Assembly (NCBI GenBank): GCA_040751985.1 | Contig: JBFMFU010000082.1 | Coordinates: forward strand, 13,490-77,489 | DNA: 64,000 nt | From: Desulfoferula sp040751985 | GTDB lineage: Bacteria; Desulfobacterota; Desulfarculia; Desulfarculales; Desulfarculaceae | Reading direction: 5' to 3' | Shown here: positions 24,690-33,797 of the stretch, in pieces | Numbering within the stretch: the stretch's first letter is position 1 | Layout of the letters: the number at the start of each line of letters is the position of its first letter | The notes under the pieces: model-generated | What the model saw: only the letters and a program-made list of their open reading frames with translations | Database searches by the model: none | What the model was told of the DNA's origin: nothing | Made by a program: the position numbers and the translations under genes

Positions 24690-25791
24690 TCCGGGTCAGG
24701 GGCTCTGGCGCCGGGTGGCCTCGCCCGAGACCGGCCCGGCCTGGCTGGAGGCCCTGCGCCTGGGGGCCAGCCTGGCCAGCGGTCTGTACGCGGCGGGGGT
24801 GTGGCTGAACAACACGGCCTATGACCTGGGCCTGAGGCCAGTACGGCGGCTGAACGCACCGGTGATCGGCGTGGGCAACCTGGAGGTGGGCGGCACGGGC
24901 AAGACCCCGCTGGTCTTAGAGGTGGTGGCCTCGCTGGAGCGCCTGGGCCTGCCGGCCGGGGTGATCAGCCGGGGCTACGGCGGCCGCAGCCAGGACGAGG
25001 TGGTCTGGGTCAGCGAGGGCGGCGAGCCCCTGACCGGGGCGGCCCAGGCCGGCGACGAGCCCCTGCTCATTGCCCGGCGGCTCAAGGTGCCGGTGGCCGT
25101 GGGCGCGGACCGCTTTGCGGTGGGCCGGGCCCTCTTAGAGCGCTGCGGCCCGCGGGTGCTGGTGGCCGACGACCTGTTCCAGCACCGGGGCCTGTACCGG
25201 GACCTGAACCTCCTGTGCCTGGACGCGGCCGATCCCCTGGCCGGCGGCCGACTGCTGCCCCGGGGCCGCCTGCGCGAGCCGGCCGGGGCCCTGGCCCGGG
25301 CCCACGCGGTGGTGCTCACCCGGGCCCAGAGCCGGGAGCAGGTGGAGCGGGCCCAGCAGCTCTTGGCCTGGCGCCTGGAGGAGCGGCCGCTGTTGGCCTG
25401 CCGCTACTACGTGCGCGAGCTGGTGGACCGCCAGGGGCAGGCCGTGGACCTGGCCCAGGCCGACGGCATGAAGGTGGCCGGCTTCTGCGGCCTGGCCCGG
25501 CCCGAGTCTTTCCAGGCCAGCCTAGAGGGCTTGGGGCTCAACCTGGCCCGGTTCTCGGTCTTCGCTGACCACCACCAGTTCCGGCCCGCGGAGATCAAGG
25601 ACCTCTGGCAGCGGGCCAAGCAGGCCGGGGCCTGGGCCCTGGTGTGCAGCGAAAAGGATGCCATGCGCCTGCCCGCAGGGTTGCAGGCGGAGATGGTCAT
25701 CCTGCACACCCGCCTGTGCCTGGAGTTCTGGGGCGGCCACGCAGTGCTGGACGATCTGCTGCGCCGCTCCCTGGCCGGCTGGGGAGGGTGA
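24682..25791 (+). CDS. lpxK: Tetraacyldisaccharide 4'-kinase
   Basis: Phosphorylates the 4' position of the lipid A disaccharide at the inner membrane. A 369-residue protein from a GTG at 24682 that overlaps waaA (GGAGGG just upstream). It has a membrane-associated N-terminal helix, a P-loop in GNLEVGGTGKTPL, SRGYGGRS, DDLFQHRGLYRDLNL and CSEKDAMRL. The longer upstream open frame is a waaA shadow. Confidence 0.9.
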   Translation: MPSPGQGLWRRVASPETGPAWLEALRLGASLASGLYAAGVWLNNTAYDLGLRPVRRLNAPVIGVGNLEVGGTGKTPLVLEVVASLERLGLPAGVISRGYGGRSQDEVVWVSEGGEPLTGAAQAGDEPLLIARRLKVPVAVGADRFAVGRALLERCGPRVLVADDLFQHRGLYRDLNLLCLDAADPLAGGRLLPRGRLREPAGALARAHAVVLTRAQSREQVERAQQLLAWRLEERPLLACRYYVRELVDRQGQAVDLAQADGMKVAGFCGLARPESFQASLEGLGLNLARFSVFADHHQFRPAEIKDLWQRAKQAGAWALVCSEKDAMRLPAGLQAEMVILHTRLCLEFWGGHAVLDDLLRRSLAGWGG

Positions 25792-25793
25792 GA

Positions 25794-26693
25794 GTGAGCC
25801 TGGCTGACCACCTGCTGCGCGGCGGGGTGCGGGCCCTGTCCTGGCCGCCCCTGGGCCTGGCCCGGGCCGTGGGCCGCGGTCTGGCCGGTCTGGCCCTGCG
25901 CCTGGACCGGCGCCACCAAAGGATCGTGCTGGACAACCTGAGCGCTTCGTTCCCGGAAAAGGACCCGGCCTGGGTCCGGGCCACGGCCCAAGCCTGCTTC
26001 GCGCACCTGGGCCAGGTGTTCGCCGAGATACCCCAGATGGTGCGGCGCAGCGCGGCCGAGCTGCACGCCCACACCCGCTTCCACGGCCTGGACAACCTAT
26101 ACCAGGCCTGGGGCCGCGGTCAGGGCGTGATCCTCCTGACCGGGCACTTCGGCAACTGGGAGTGGGCCAACGTGGCCGGCGGGGTGGAGCTGGGCCAGGG
26201 CGCGGTGGTGGTGGCCCGGCCCCTGGACTGGCCGCCAGCCGACCGCCTGGTGAACGACTGGCGCTGCAAGGCCGGCGGCGAGGTGGTGCCCAAGAACCGC
26301 TCGGCCCGAGCCCTGCTGCGGGCCCTCAAGGACAACCGCATCCTGGGCATCCTGTTGGATCAGAACGTGGACTGGTACGACGGCGAGTGGGTGGATTTCT
26401 TCGGCCGGCCGGCCTGCACCAACAAGGGCCTGGCCTTGTTGGCTCGCTCCACGGGCGCGCCGGTGGTGCCCTTCTACAATTGGCGGGGCGCGGACGGCCG
26501 CTTCGACGTGTTCTTCGACCCGGAGGTGCCTCTGGTCAAGACCGGGGACCGCACCCAGGACGTCTGGGACAACACCCAGAACTACACCCGGGTGCTGGAG
26601 CAGATCGTGCGCCGGCGGCCCGAGCAGTGGTTCTGGCTGCACCAGCGCTGGAAAACCAAGCCCAGTCAGCCCTGGCCCCGGAAGCGGCGCTGA
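25794..26693 (+). CDS. lpxL: Lipid A acyltransferase, LpxL/HtrB family
   Basis: Late acyltransferase adding a secondary acyl chain to Kdo-lipid A. The 299-residue sequence has the HX4E-type motif in TGHFGNWEW (about residue 115), LLDQNVDWYDGEWVDFFGRPA and WFWLHQRWKTKP near the end, all typical. I prefer GTG 25794 (GGAGG six bases before) over GTG 25788. Only one such gene is present, so tetra- or penta-acylated lipid A is possible unless others lie elsewhere. Confidence 0.88.
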   Translation: MSLADHLLRGGVRALSWPPLGLARAVGRGLAGLALRLDRRHQRIVLDNLSASFPEKDPAWVRATAQACFAHLGQVFAEIPQMVRRSAAELHAHTRFHGLDNLYQAWGRGQGVILLTGHFGNWEWANVAGGVELGQGAVVVARPLDWPPADRLVNDWRCKAGGEVVPKNRSARALLRALKDNRILGILLDQNVDWYDGEWVDFFGRPACTNKGLALLARSTGAPVVPFYNWRGADGRFDVFFDPEVPLVKTGDRTQDVWDNTQNYTRVLEQIVRRRPEQWFWLHQRWKTKPSQPWPRKRR

Positions 26694-27769
26694 TGCGGCC
26701 TCTTGACGCCAGCGCGCCGCGGCGCATCCTGCTGCGGGCCACCAACTGGGTGGGCGACGCGGTGATGACCCTGCCCGCGCTGGAGGCCCTGCACACGAAT
26801 TGTCCCCAGGCCGAGATCGAGGTGCTGGCCCGGCCCTGGGTGGCGGCGGTGTATGCGGCCGCGCCGGGGGTGAGCCGGGTGATCGCCTATGACAAGGCCG
26901 GCGCCCATGCCGGCCTGGCCGGCGGCTGGCGCCTGGCAGGGGAGCTGAGGGCCCGGCGCTATGACTGGGCGGTGCTTTTGCAGAACGCCCTGGAGGCGGC
27001 GCTCATCGCCTGGCTGGCCCGGATTCCGGTGCGCCTGGGGTACGCCACGGACGGCCGCGGCCTGCTCCTGACCCACGCTGCCGCGCGCAGCGCCCAGGTG
27101 CGGCGGGTGCACGAGACCGCCTACTACCTGTATATTTTGCGCCAGGCCGGGCTCTTGGCCCAGGACCCGCCGGACACGGGCGTGCAGCCGGTGCTGCACC
27201 TGGCGCCCGCAGACGCGGCCTGGGCCCAGGATTTCCTGGCCCGGAAAGGCCTGGATCAGGCCCGGCTGCTGGGCCTGGCGCCGGGCGCGGCCTATGGCCC
27301 GGCCAAGCGCTGGCCGGCCGAGCGCTTCGCGGCCGCGGCCCAGGACCTGGCCCCGGAGTTCCAGGCCGTGCTGTTGTTCGGCAGCCAAGGCGAGGCCACC
27401 GACTGCGCGGCGGTGGCCGATGGCTTGGCTGGGCTGCCAACGGTCAACCTGGCCGGGGCCACCAGCCTGGGCCAGGCCCTGGCCCTGCTGGCCCGGCTGG
27501 GGCTGTTGATCAGCAACGACAGCGGCCTGATGCACGCGGCCGCGGCCCTGGGCGCGCCCACGGTGGCCGTGTTCGGCTCCACCAACCCCCGGACCACTGC
27601 GCCCCTGGGCCCGTGGGTGGCGCTGCTCAGGGCCGAGTTGGAGTGCAGCCCCTGTCTGGAGCCCGAGTGCCAGCGGGGGGACCTGGCCTGCTTCACGGCC
27701 ATCGAGCCCGCGGACGTGGCGGCCGCGGCGCGGCAATTGCTGGCCCGCAAAGATCAGGAGAGTAAATGA
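26693..27769 (+). CDS. waaF: ADP-heptose:LPS heptosyltransferase II
   Basis: GT9 enzyme adding the second heptose of the inner core. The 358-residue protein opens RRILLRATNWVGDAVMTLPALEAL and has SNDSGLMHAAAALGAPTVAVFGST, the WaaF donor-binding segment. The start overlaps the lpxL stop (TGATG), and the end overlaps gmhB. It is the closest of the five GT9 genes here to canonical WaaF. Confidence 0.88.
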   Translation: MRPLDASAPRRILLRATNWVGDAVMTLPALEALHTNCPQAEIEVLARPWVAAVYAAAPGVSRVIAYDKAGAHAGLAGGWRLAGELRARRYDWAVLLQNALEAALIAWLARIPVRLGYATDGRGLLLTHAAARSAQVRRVHETAYYLYILRQAGLLAQDPPDTGVQPVLHLAPADAAWAQDFLARKGLDQARLLGLAPGAAYGPAKRWPAERFAAAAQDLAPEFQAVLLFGSQGEATDCAAVADGLAGLPTVNLAGATSLGQALALLARLGLLISNDSGLMHAAAALGAPTVAVFGSTNPRTTAPLGPWVALLRAELECSPCLEPECQRGDLACFTAIEPADVAAAARQLLARKDQESK

Positions 27770-28356
27770 TCCTCAAGCCCCGGCGGGCGGTGTTTCTGGA
27801 CCGCGACGGCACCATCAACCAGGAGGTGGGGCACGTGCGCTCGCCCGACCAGGTGCAGCTGATCCCAGGCGCGGCCCAGGCCATGGTGCGCCTGCGCCGT
27901 GCAGGCCTGGCCCTGGTGGTGGTGAGCAACCAGTCGGGCCTGGCCCGGGGGGTGCTCAACCAGGCTGACCTGGCCGCGGTGCAGGCCGAGCTAAAGCGCC
28001 AGCTGGCCCTGGCCGGGGCTTTCTGGGACGAGTTTTTCTTCTGCCCGCACCACCCCGAGGGCGTGGTGGAGGGCCTGGGCATGGTCTGCGACTGCCGCAA
28101 GCCCGAGCCGGGCCTGCTGCGGCGGGCGGCCGACCAGATGGCCCTTAGTCTGGAGGGCTCGTTCATGGTGGGCGACAGCCGGCGGGACGTGGCCTGCGGC
28201 AACGCCCTGGGCCTGACCAGTATCCTGGTGGAGAGCGGCCACGCCCTGGTGCCCGCGGCCTCGCCGGCCGAGGAGCCGGCCCTGGTGGCGCCGGACCTGG
28301 CCGCAGCCGCGGACTGGATTCTGGCGCGCCTGGCCGGGGAGGGCGGGGCGCTGTGA
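27766..28356 (+). CDS. gmhB: D-glycero-D-manno-heptose 1,7-bisphosphate 7-phosphatase
   Basis: HAD-family phosphatase in ADP-heptose synthesis. The 196-residue protein has the nucleophile motif FLDRDGTIN, SNQSGLARG, a CPHHPEG...CDCRKP zinc-binding segment typical of GmhB, and MVGDSRRDV. It acts after HldA (encoded at 34907). The other pathway genes gmhA, hldC and hldD are not in the window. Confidence 0.92.
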   Translation: MILKPRRAVFLDRDGTINQEVGHVRSPDQVQLIPGAAQAMVRLRRAGLALVVVSNQSGLARGVLNQADLAAVQAELKRQLALAGAFWDEFFFCPHHPEGVVEGLGMVCDCRKPEPGLLRRAADQMALSLEGSFMVGDSRRDVACGNALGLTSILVESGHALVPAASPAEEPALVAPDLAAAADWILARLAGEGGAL

Positions 28357-29378
28357 AGGTGCTGATCGTCAAGCTCTCGGCCCTGGGCGACGTGGTGCAG
28401 AGCCTGCCCGTGGCCATGGCCATGCACCGCCAGAACCGCGAGGTGCAGGTGGACTGGCTGGTGGAGCAGCCCTCCCTGGGCCTGCTAAAAGGCCACCCGG
28501 CCCTGACCAGGGTTTTGGTCAGCCCCCGGCATGCGATTACCGACGGAGATGGCGAGCCGATACAAGAAGTTAAAGATTTTCTTAAAGTGTTGCGTGAAGT
28601 AAAATACGACGCGGTGATCGACTTGCAGGGCCTGATGAAAAGTGCTATTTTGGTGGCCCTGAGCCGGGGGCGGCGCAAGATAGGCTTCCGGGGCGGCAAG
28701 GAGTTCCTGGCGGCCTGGGCCTATAACGAGCGCCTGGAGCCCTATGACCCGGACCGGCCGGCCCTGCAGCGCTATCTGGACCTGCTGGGGCCCCTGGGCT
28801 TTGAGCAGCCGGCCAGGGTGGAGTTTGGTCTGGAGCCCAGCCAAGGGGAGCGGGAGAGGGCCGTGAGCCTGCTGGGCGGGGAGGGGGGAGGGCCCCTGGT
28901 GGTCCTGCACCCCATGGCCAAATGGGACTCCAAGCTCTGGCCCCTGCGCTACTGGGTGGACCTGGCCCAGTGCCTGGCCCGGAGCGACGCCCGCCTGGTC
29001 TTGACCGGCTCGGTCGACGACCAGGCCCTGGGGCGGCTCATCGTGCGGCGGGCCGGCCTGGGCGAGGGTTTGTTGGACCTGACCGGACGCACCGGGCTCA
29101 AGGAGCTGGCCGCCTTGCTCAGCCTGGCCCGGTTGGTGGTGTGCACCGACACCGGCGTGATGCACCTGGCCGCGGCCGTGGGGGCGCGGGTGCTGGCCCT
29201 GTTCGGACCCACCGCGCCCTGGCGCACTGGGCCCTTTGGCAGCGGCCACCTGGTGCTGCGGGCCAACCTGGAGTGCAGCCCCTGCTTTGACCGGGACTGC
29301 CCAGAGCCCATCTGCATGGAGAGGCTGGACCCGGCCCAGGTGGCGGCGGCAGCCTCTTCGCTTTTGGAGCAGACATGA
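28353..29378 (+). CDS. waaC: Heptosyltransferase I-type GT9 glycosyltransferase
   Basis: A 341-residue GT9 protein opening KVLIVKLSALGDVVQSLPVAMAMH and ending with CTDTGVMHLAAAVGARVLALFGPTAPWRTGPFG, the WaaC type donor site; it should add the first heptose to Kdo. GTG start overlapping gmhB. A stretch near 28540-28660 is clearly AT-richer and uses rare codons (AAA, TTA, ATA, GTA) compared with the rest, but the frame is intact. Confidence 0.85.
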   Translation: MKVLIVKLSALGDVVQSLPVAMAMHRQNREVQVDWLVEQPSLGLLKGHPALTRVLVSPRHAITDGDGEPIQEVKDFLKVLREVKYDAVIDLQGLMKSAILVALSRGRRKIGFRGGKEFLAAWAYNERLEPYDPDRPALQRYLDLLGPLGFEQPARVEFGLEPSQGERERAVSLLGGEGGGPLVVLHPMAKWDSKLWPLRYWVDLAQCLARSDARLVLTGSVDDQALGRLIVRRAGLGEGLLDLTGRTGLKELAALLSLARLVVCTDTGVMHLAAAVGARVLALFGPTAPWRTGPFGSGHLVLRANLECSPCFDRDCPEPICMERLDPAQVAAAASSLLEQT

Positions 29379-30334
29379 ACTTTCTGGTCACCGGCGCGGC
29401 CGGCTTCATCGGCTCCACGGTCTGCGAGCGGCTGCTGGAGCTGGGCCATCAGGTGCGGGGCATAGACTGCTTCACCGACTACTACCCCCGCCCACTCAAG
29501 GAGGCCAACCTGGAGGCCCTGCGCGGCCGGCCGGGGTTCGCCCTCATAGAGGCGGACATCATGGCCGTGGAGCCGGCCCGGCTCCTGGAAGGGGTGGAGG
29601 TGGTGGTCCACCTGGCGGCCCAGGCCGGGGTGCGCCGCTCCTGGGGGGCCAACTTCGCCATCTACACCCACAACAATGTGCTCACCACCCAACGCCTGCT
29701 GGAGGCGGCCAAGGACCTGGGCCTGAGGCGCCTGGTCTACGCCAGCTCCTCCAGCGTCTACGGCGACACCCGCGACCTGCCCATGCGCGAAACCAGCGCC
29801 TGCTGGCCGGTGTCGCCCTACGGCGTGACCAAGTTGGCCGCCGAGCACCTCTGCGGCCTGTACCACAAGAACTTCGGCGTGGACACCGCCTCCCTGCGCT
29901 ACTTCACGGTCTACGGCCCCCGCCAGCGGCCGGACATGGCCTTCCACCGCTTCATCCGGGCCCTCTTGGAGGGCACCACCATCCGCCTGTTTGGCGACGG
30001 CGGCCAGTCCAGAGACTTCACCTTCGTGGCCGACGTGGTGGAGGCCACGGTGGCCGCGGCCCTGGCCCCGGAGGCGGCCGGCGGGGTGTTCAACGTGGGC
30101 GGCGGCTCCCGGGTCAGCGTGAACCAGGTCATCGCCCTGCTGGAGGAGCTGACCGGCCGGCGGGCCTCGGTGGAGCGTCTGGAGGTGGCCAAGGGCGATG
30201 TGCGCGACACCGAGGCCGACACCAGCCGGGCCCGCCAGTTGCTGGGCTACCGGCCCCAAGTGGGGCTCAAGGAGGGCCTGGCCGCGGAGCTGGCCTGGGT
30301 AGAGCGCCGGCACCAACTGCTCAAGGAGGTCTGA
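29375..30334 (+). CDS. NAD-dependent nucleotide-sugar 4-epimerase (extended SDR)
   Basis: A 319-residue extended short-chain dehydrogenase with GAAGFIGS (NAD site), the catalytic SSSSVYG and YGVTK (Tyr-x-x-x-Lys) motifs and LRYFTVYGPRQRPDM. The FTDYYPRPLKEAN segment resembles UDP-glucuronate/UDP-glucose 4-epimerases. It is expected to supply an epimerised UDP-sugar for core or O-antigen; with ugd nearby, UDP-glucuronate to UDP-galacturonate is plausible. Overlaps the waaC-type gene. Confidence 0.82.
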   Translation: MNFLVTGAAGFIGSTVCERLLELGHQVRGIDCFTDYYPRPLKEANLEALRGRPGFALIEADIMAVEPARLLEGVEVVVHLAAQAGVRRSWGANFAIYTHNNVLTTQRLLEAAKDLGLRRLVYASSSSVYGDTRDLPMRETSACWPVSPYGVTKLAAEHLCGLYHKNFGVDTASLRYFTVYGPRQRPDMAFHRFIRALLEGTTIRLFGDGGQSRDFTFVADVVEATVAAALAPEAAGGVFNVGGGSRVSVNQVIALLEELTGRRASVERLEVAKGDVRDTEADTSRARQLLGYRPQVGLKEGLAAELAWVERRHQLLKEV

Positions 30335-30337
30335 AGC

Positions 30338-30511
30338 ATGGCTATCAGCCAAGACCTACTGGACCTGCTGGCCTGCCCCCAGTGCAAGCAGCCGGTGCAG
30401 CTGAGCCCGGACGGGGCCTGGCTGGTCTGCGCCACCTGCCGCCTGCGCTACGAGATCAAGGACGACATCCCCATCATGCTGGTGGACGAGGCCCGGCCCC
30501 TGGAACCGTAG
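30338..30511 (+). CDS. Trm112-family (YcaR-like) small zinc-ribbon protein
   Basis: A 57-residue protein, too short for most gene callers. It starts at ATG 30338, with AAGGAG upstream. It reads LLDLLACPQCKQPVQL...LVCATCRLRYEIKDDIPIML, the two CxxC pairs and DIPIML tail of the Trm112/UPF0434 family. In many Gram-negatives a homologue (YcaR) sits beside lpxK or kdsB, so its presence among LPS genes is expected. Its function there is unknown. Confidence 0.88.
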   Translation: MAISQDLLDLLACPQCKQPVQLSPDGAWLVCATCRLRYEIKDDIPIMLVDEARPLEP

Positions 30512-30512
30512 C

Positions 30513-31577
30513 GTGGCCGTGCCCCTGAACTTCACGCCCTGTCGGGCCCTGGTGATCAAGCTGGGGCACATCGGCGACGTGCTAGTGGCCACGCCCGTGA
30601 TCACCGCCCTGGCCGAGGCCTGGCCCAAGCTGGAAATCACCGCCATCGTCAACGAAGGCACCGAGGCCATGCTGCGCCACAACCCCCTGCTCAAGGAGGT
30701 CATGGTGCTGCGGCGGCAACACGCCAACCGGGCCGCGGCCCTGGTCTGGCAGCTGGGCTTTCTGCACCGGGTGTTTCACGGCGGCTTTGACCTGGCCCTG
30801 GAGCTGTCCGGCGGGGACCGGGGCGCCTTCCTGGCCTGGCTGAGCCATGCCCGGATGCGGGTGGGCTTTAGGCCCAAGGAGCCCCACCTGCGCGCCAGGG
30901 CCTTTCACGTGCTGGCGCCCCTGTGGGACCCCTCCCAGCACATGGTGGATACCTTTCTGGGCCAGGCTCGGGCCCTGGGCCTTGAGCCCGCCGACACCCG
31001 CCTGCGCTTCTACCCCGGCCGCGAGGCCCAGGCCCGGGCGGCCCAAATCCTGGCGGCGGCCGGCCTGGCCCCGGGCGGCTACGCCCTGGTGCACCCCACC
31101 TCCCGCTGGATGTTCAAGACCTGGACCCCGGCCGGGGTGGCCGCGGTGATGCGTCACTTGGCCGGCCGCGGCCTGGGCCTGGTGCTCACTAGCGGGCCCG
31201 AGGAACGGGAGCTGGCCTGGGTGGATCAGCTGCGCCGGGAGCTGGGGGCCGAGGCGCCTTACCTGGATTTGGCCGGCCGCCTGGACCTGTACACCCTGGG
31301 CGCGCTCATCGCCGGGGCGCGGTTGTTCTTCGGCGTGGACAGCGCGCCCATGCACATGGCCGCGGCCCTGGGACGGCCGGTGTTGTGCATCTTCGGGCCC
31401 TCGGGCGAGGCCATGTGGGGGCCCTGGCAGGCTCGGTCCCAGGTGGTAGCGGGCGAGTGCCCGGAGCACCCCTGCGGCCGCGACGGCTGCCAGGGCAGCA
31501 AGATAAGCCGCTGCCTGACCGAGCTGGAGCCGGGGGTGGTCATCGCCGCGGCCGACCGGCTGCTGCGGGAGGCCTGA
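30513..31577 (+). CDS. GT9 glycosyltransferase, WaaQ-like heptosyltransferase
   Basis: A 354-residue GT9 protein from GTG 30513. It opens RALVIKLGHIGDVLVATPVITALAE and has ELSGGDRGAFLAWLSHARMRVGF, HPTSRWMFKTWTP and FGVDSAPMHMAAALGRPVLCIFGPSGEAMW, all close to RfaQ/WaaQ (heptosyltransferase III). The C-terminal cysteine cluster CPEHPCGRDGCQGSKISRC is common in this group. It probably branches the inner core. Confidence 0.82.
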   Translation: MAVPLNFTPCRALVIKLGHIGDVLVATPVITALAEAWPKLEITAIVNEGTEAMLRHNPLLKEVMVLRRQHANRAAALVWQLGFLHRVFHGGFDLALELSGGDRGAFLAWLSHARMRVGFRPKEPHLRARAFHVLAPLWDPSQHMVDTFLGQARALGLEPADTRLRFYPGREAQARAAQILAAAGLAPGGYALVHPTSRWMFKTWTPAGVAAVMRHLAGRGLGLVLTSGPEERELAWVDQLRRELGAEAPYLDLAGRLDLYTLGALIAGARLFFGVDSAPMHMAAALGRPVLCIFGPSGEAMWGPWQARSQVVAGECPEHPCGRDGCQGSKISRCLTELEPGVVIAAADRLLREA

Positions 31578-31579
31578 GC

Positions 31580-32674
31580 ATGCGCCTGGGGCTGGTGCGC
31601 TACAAGTATGACCAGGGCGGCGGGGCCGAGCGCACCCTGGGTCTCTTGGCGCGGGGCCTGTTGGAGCGGGGGCACCAGGTGCACCTGGTCACCTCGGCCT
31701 GGCAAGGCGCCGCGCCGCCGGGGCTGCACCTGCACCTGACGCCGCCAGCCGGTCCGGCCCGCTGGGCACGGGCCGCGTTTCGGTGCGCCTCCGGCCTGGG
31801 CCTGGATGCCTGGCTGAGCCTGGAGCGGGTGCCGGGCAGCCCCCTGTTTCGGGCCGGCGACGGGGTGCATGCGGCCTGGCTGGCCCGGCGGGCGCCCTAT
31901 GAGTCAGCCCTCAAGCGCCTGTCCTTGGGCCTGAACCCCAAGCACCGCAGCCTGCTGGAACTGGAGCGGCGCACCCTCACCGCGCCCCAGCTGCGCAGGG
32001 TGATCGCGGTCAGCCGCCTGGTGGCCCGCGAGCTGCAGGAGTACTACCGGGTGCCGGAGTATAAGATAAAGGTCATCTACAACGGCGTGGACGAGCAGAT
32101 GCTGGCCCCGGCCCGGGAGGCCTGGCTGCGCCAGGACGCCCGCCGCGAGCTGGGCCTGGAGCCGGGACAGACGGCCCTGCTGTTCCTGGGCTCGGGCTGG
32201 GAGCGCAAGGGTCTGGCCTTTGCCCTGGCCGCCCTGGCCCAGGTGCCCGAGGCGTGGCTGCTGGTGGCGGGCCGGGACCGGCCCCAGCCCTGGCAGGCCC
32301 TGGCCCAGCGCCTGGGGGTGCAGCCGCGGGTGCGCTGGCTGGGCCTGCGCACGGACGTGGCCGCGCTCTTGGCCGGCTGCGACGCCCTGGTGCTGCCCAG
32401 CATCTACGACCCCTGCCCCAACTCGGCCCTGGAGGCGCTCTACGCCGGCCTGCCGGTGGTGACCACGGCCGCGGCCGGGGCCTCGGAGCTGATAGAGCCG
32501 GGGCTGAGCGGGGTGGTGGTCTCGCGGGCCGAGGCCGTTGAGGAGCTGGCCGCGGCCTGCCGCACGGCCCTGGGCCTGGCCCGTGGCTTCGCCCACCGGG
32601 TGCCCGGCCAGCAGGAGTGGCTGGGGCAGGTGGCGGCGCTGCTGGAGGAGGCGGCGGGCCTGGGCCGTGCCTAA
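31580..32674 (+). CDS. WaaG-like GT4 glycosyltransferase
   Basis: A 364-residue GT-B enzyme. The N-terminal domain (LGLVRYKYDQGGGAERTLG) matches WaaG/RfaG, which adds the first outer-core hexose to heptose II. FRAGDGVHAAWL, VISRLVARELQEYY-type and VIYNGVDEQML segments follow, then the donor-binding C-terminal domain with LPSIYDPCPNSALEALYAGLPVV and its retaining-GT4 EX7E pattern. Start ATG 31580 directly after the previous gene. Confidence 0.85.
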   Translation: MRLGLVRYKYDQGGGAERTLGLLARGLLERGHQVHLVTSAWQGAAPPGLHLHLTPPAGPARWARAAFRCASGLGLDAWLSLERVPGSPLFRAGDGVHAAWLARRAPYESALKRLSLGLNPKHRSLLELERRTLTAPQLRRVIAVSRLVARELQEYYRVPEYKIKVIYNGVDEQMLAPAREAWLRQDARRELGLEPGQTALLFLGSGWERKGLAFALAALAQVPEAWLLVAGRDRPQPWQALAQRLGVQPRVRWLGLRTDVAALLAGCDALVLPSIYDPCPNSALEALYAGLPVVTTAAAGASELIEPGLSGVVVSRAEAVEELAAACRTALGLARGFAHRVPGQQEWLGQVAALLEEAAGLGRA

Positions 32675-32796
32675 GCGCCGGTGATATTGTATATTTTCTA
32701 CAAGGCCTTGCCGCGGGCCCCTGACCGGCGGCCTTTAAGGTATGGGTGGCCGGCGCCGGGGCGCCGGCAAAGCTGCTTGAAGCGGATAGCGACAAG

Positions 32797-33789
32797 ATGA
32801 GCCGACCGAGAGTCCTAGCCGCCTGCACCACCGCCATCGGCGACACCATGTTCTGCAGCCCGGCCCTGATCGCCCTGGGCCGGCGCTTTGAGGTGGACGT
32901 GCTGGTGCACCAGAACCGCCGCCCGCTGCTGGTGGAGAACCCCAACCTGCGCCGCCTGTACTCCTACCGCAACAACCCCCTGGCCCGGGCCTACCTGGGC
33001 GCGGTGCTGAGCAACCGCAGCTACGAGACTTTGGTGGTGTTGCACGCCAACGACGACCTGATGCGGCTCATGCCCCGCCTGCGCTACGAGCGGGCGGTGA
33101 ACATCCAAGGCTGGCGCCGGCCGGACCTGCGCCTGGAAAGCCTGCCCCGCAGCCTCAAGGTGCACACCGTGGACGAGAGGCTGCGCCTGGCCCAGTGGAC
33201 CGGGGCCGAGATACAACCCCAGGACCGCTTCATGCGCATGTTCCTGCGGCCCGAGGAGAGCGAGCGCGGCGAGCGCTGGCTGCGCCAGCGGGGGCTGGGC
33301 CCCAACCAGCCGCGGGTGGGCATGGTGCTGGGGGCCTCGGCCATGTTCCGGCGCTGGCCCGCCGACCGCTTCGGCCAGGTGGCCGCCGGCCTGAGCGCAC
33401 GCGGCGCGCAGGTGATCAGCATCGGCGACAGCCACGAGCTGGACCTGGCCCGCCAGGCCGAGAAGATGGCCGGCCAATCCTTCGCCCGCGGCTACAATCT
33501 GGGCCTGCGCCTCCTGGCCGCGGTGCTGTCGCGCCTGGACCTGTTGATCAGCAACGACACCGGCCCCCTGCACCTGGGCCAGGCCGTGGGCACGCCGGTG
33601 CTGGGCCTGTTCGGCCCCACCGACCCCATCCGGGTGGGCCCGCGGGGGCCCCGCGATCGGGTGCTCAAGGTGCCGCCCACCTGCGAGCCTTGCCTGGAGC
33701 GGGGCTGCAGACACCCCATCTGCATGGAGCAGCTGGAGGCGGAGGCGGTGCTGCAGACGGCTTACGCCATGCTCAACATCACCCACTGA
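32797..33789 (+). CDS. GT9 family glycosyltransferase (heptosyltransferase-like)
   Basis: A 330-residue protein from ATG 32797; a GTG at 32746 with AAGG upstream could add 17 residues. It opens RVLAACTTAIGDTMFCSPALIALG rather than the usual K-x-S/G-D, so it is divergent, but keeps LISNDTGPLHLGQAVGTPVLGLFGPTDPIRVGP. The C-terminus has the CEPCLERGCRHPICM cysteine cluster common in the family. A 122-base AT-richer gap precedes it. Acceptor unknown. Confidence 0.78.
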   Translation: MSRPRVLAACTTAIGDTMFCSPALIALGRRFEVDVLVHQNRRPLLVENPNLRRLYSYRNNPLARAYLGAVLSNRSYETLVVLHANDDLMRLMPRLRYERAVNIQGWRRPDLRLESLPRSLKVHTVDERLRLAQWTGAEIQPQDRFMRMFLRPEESERGERWLRQRGLGPNQPRVGMVLGASAMFRRWPADRFGQVAAGLSARGAQVISIGDSHELDLARQAEKMAGQSFARGYNLGLRLLAAVLSRLDLLISNDTGPLHLGQAVGTPVLGLFGPTDPIRVGPRGPRDRVLKVPPTCEPCLERGCRHPICMEQLEAEAVLQTAYAMLNITH

Positions 33790-33797
33790 GGCCCGTC

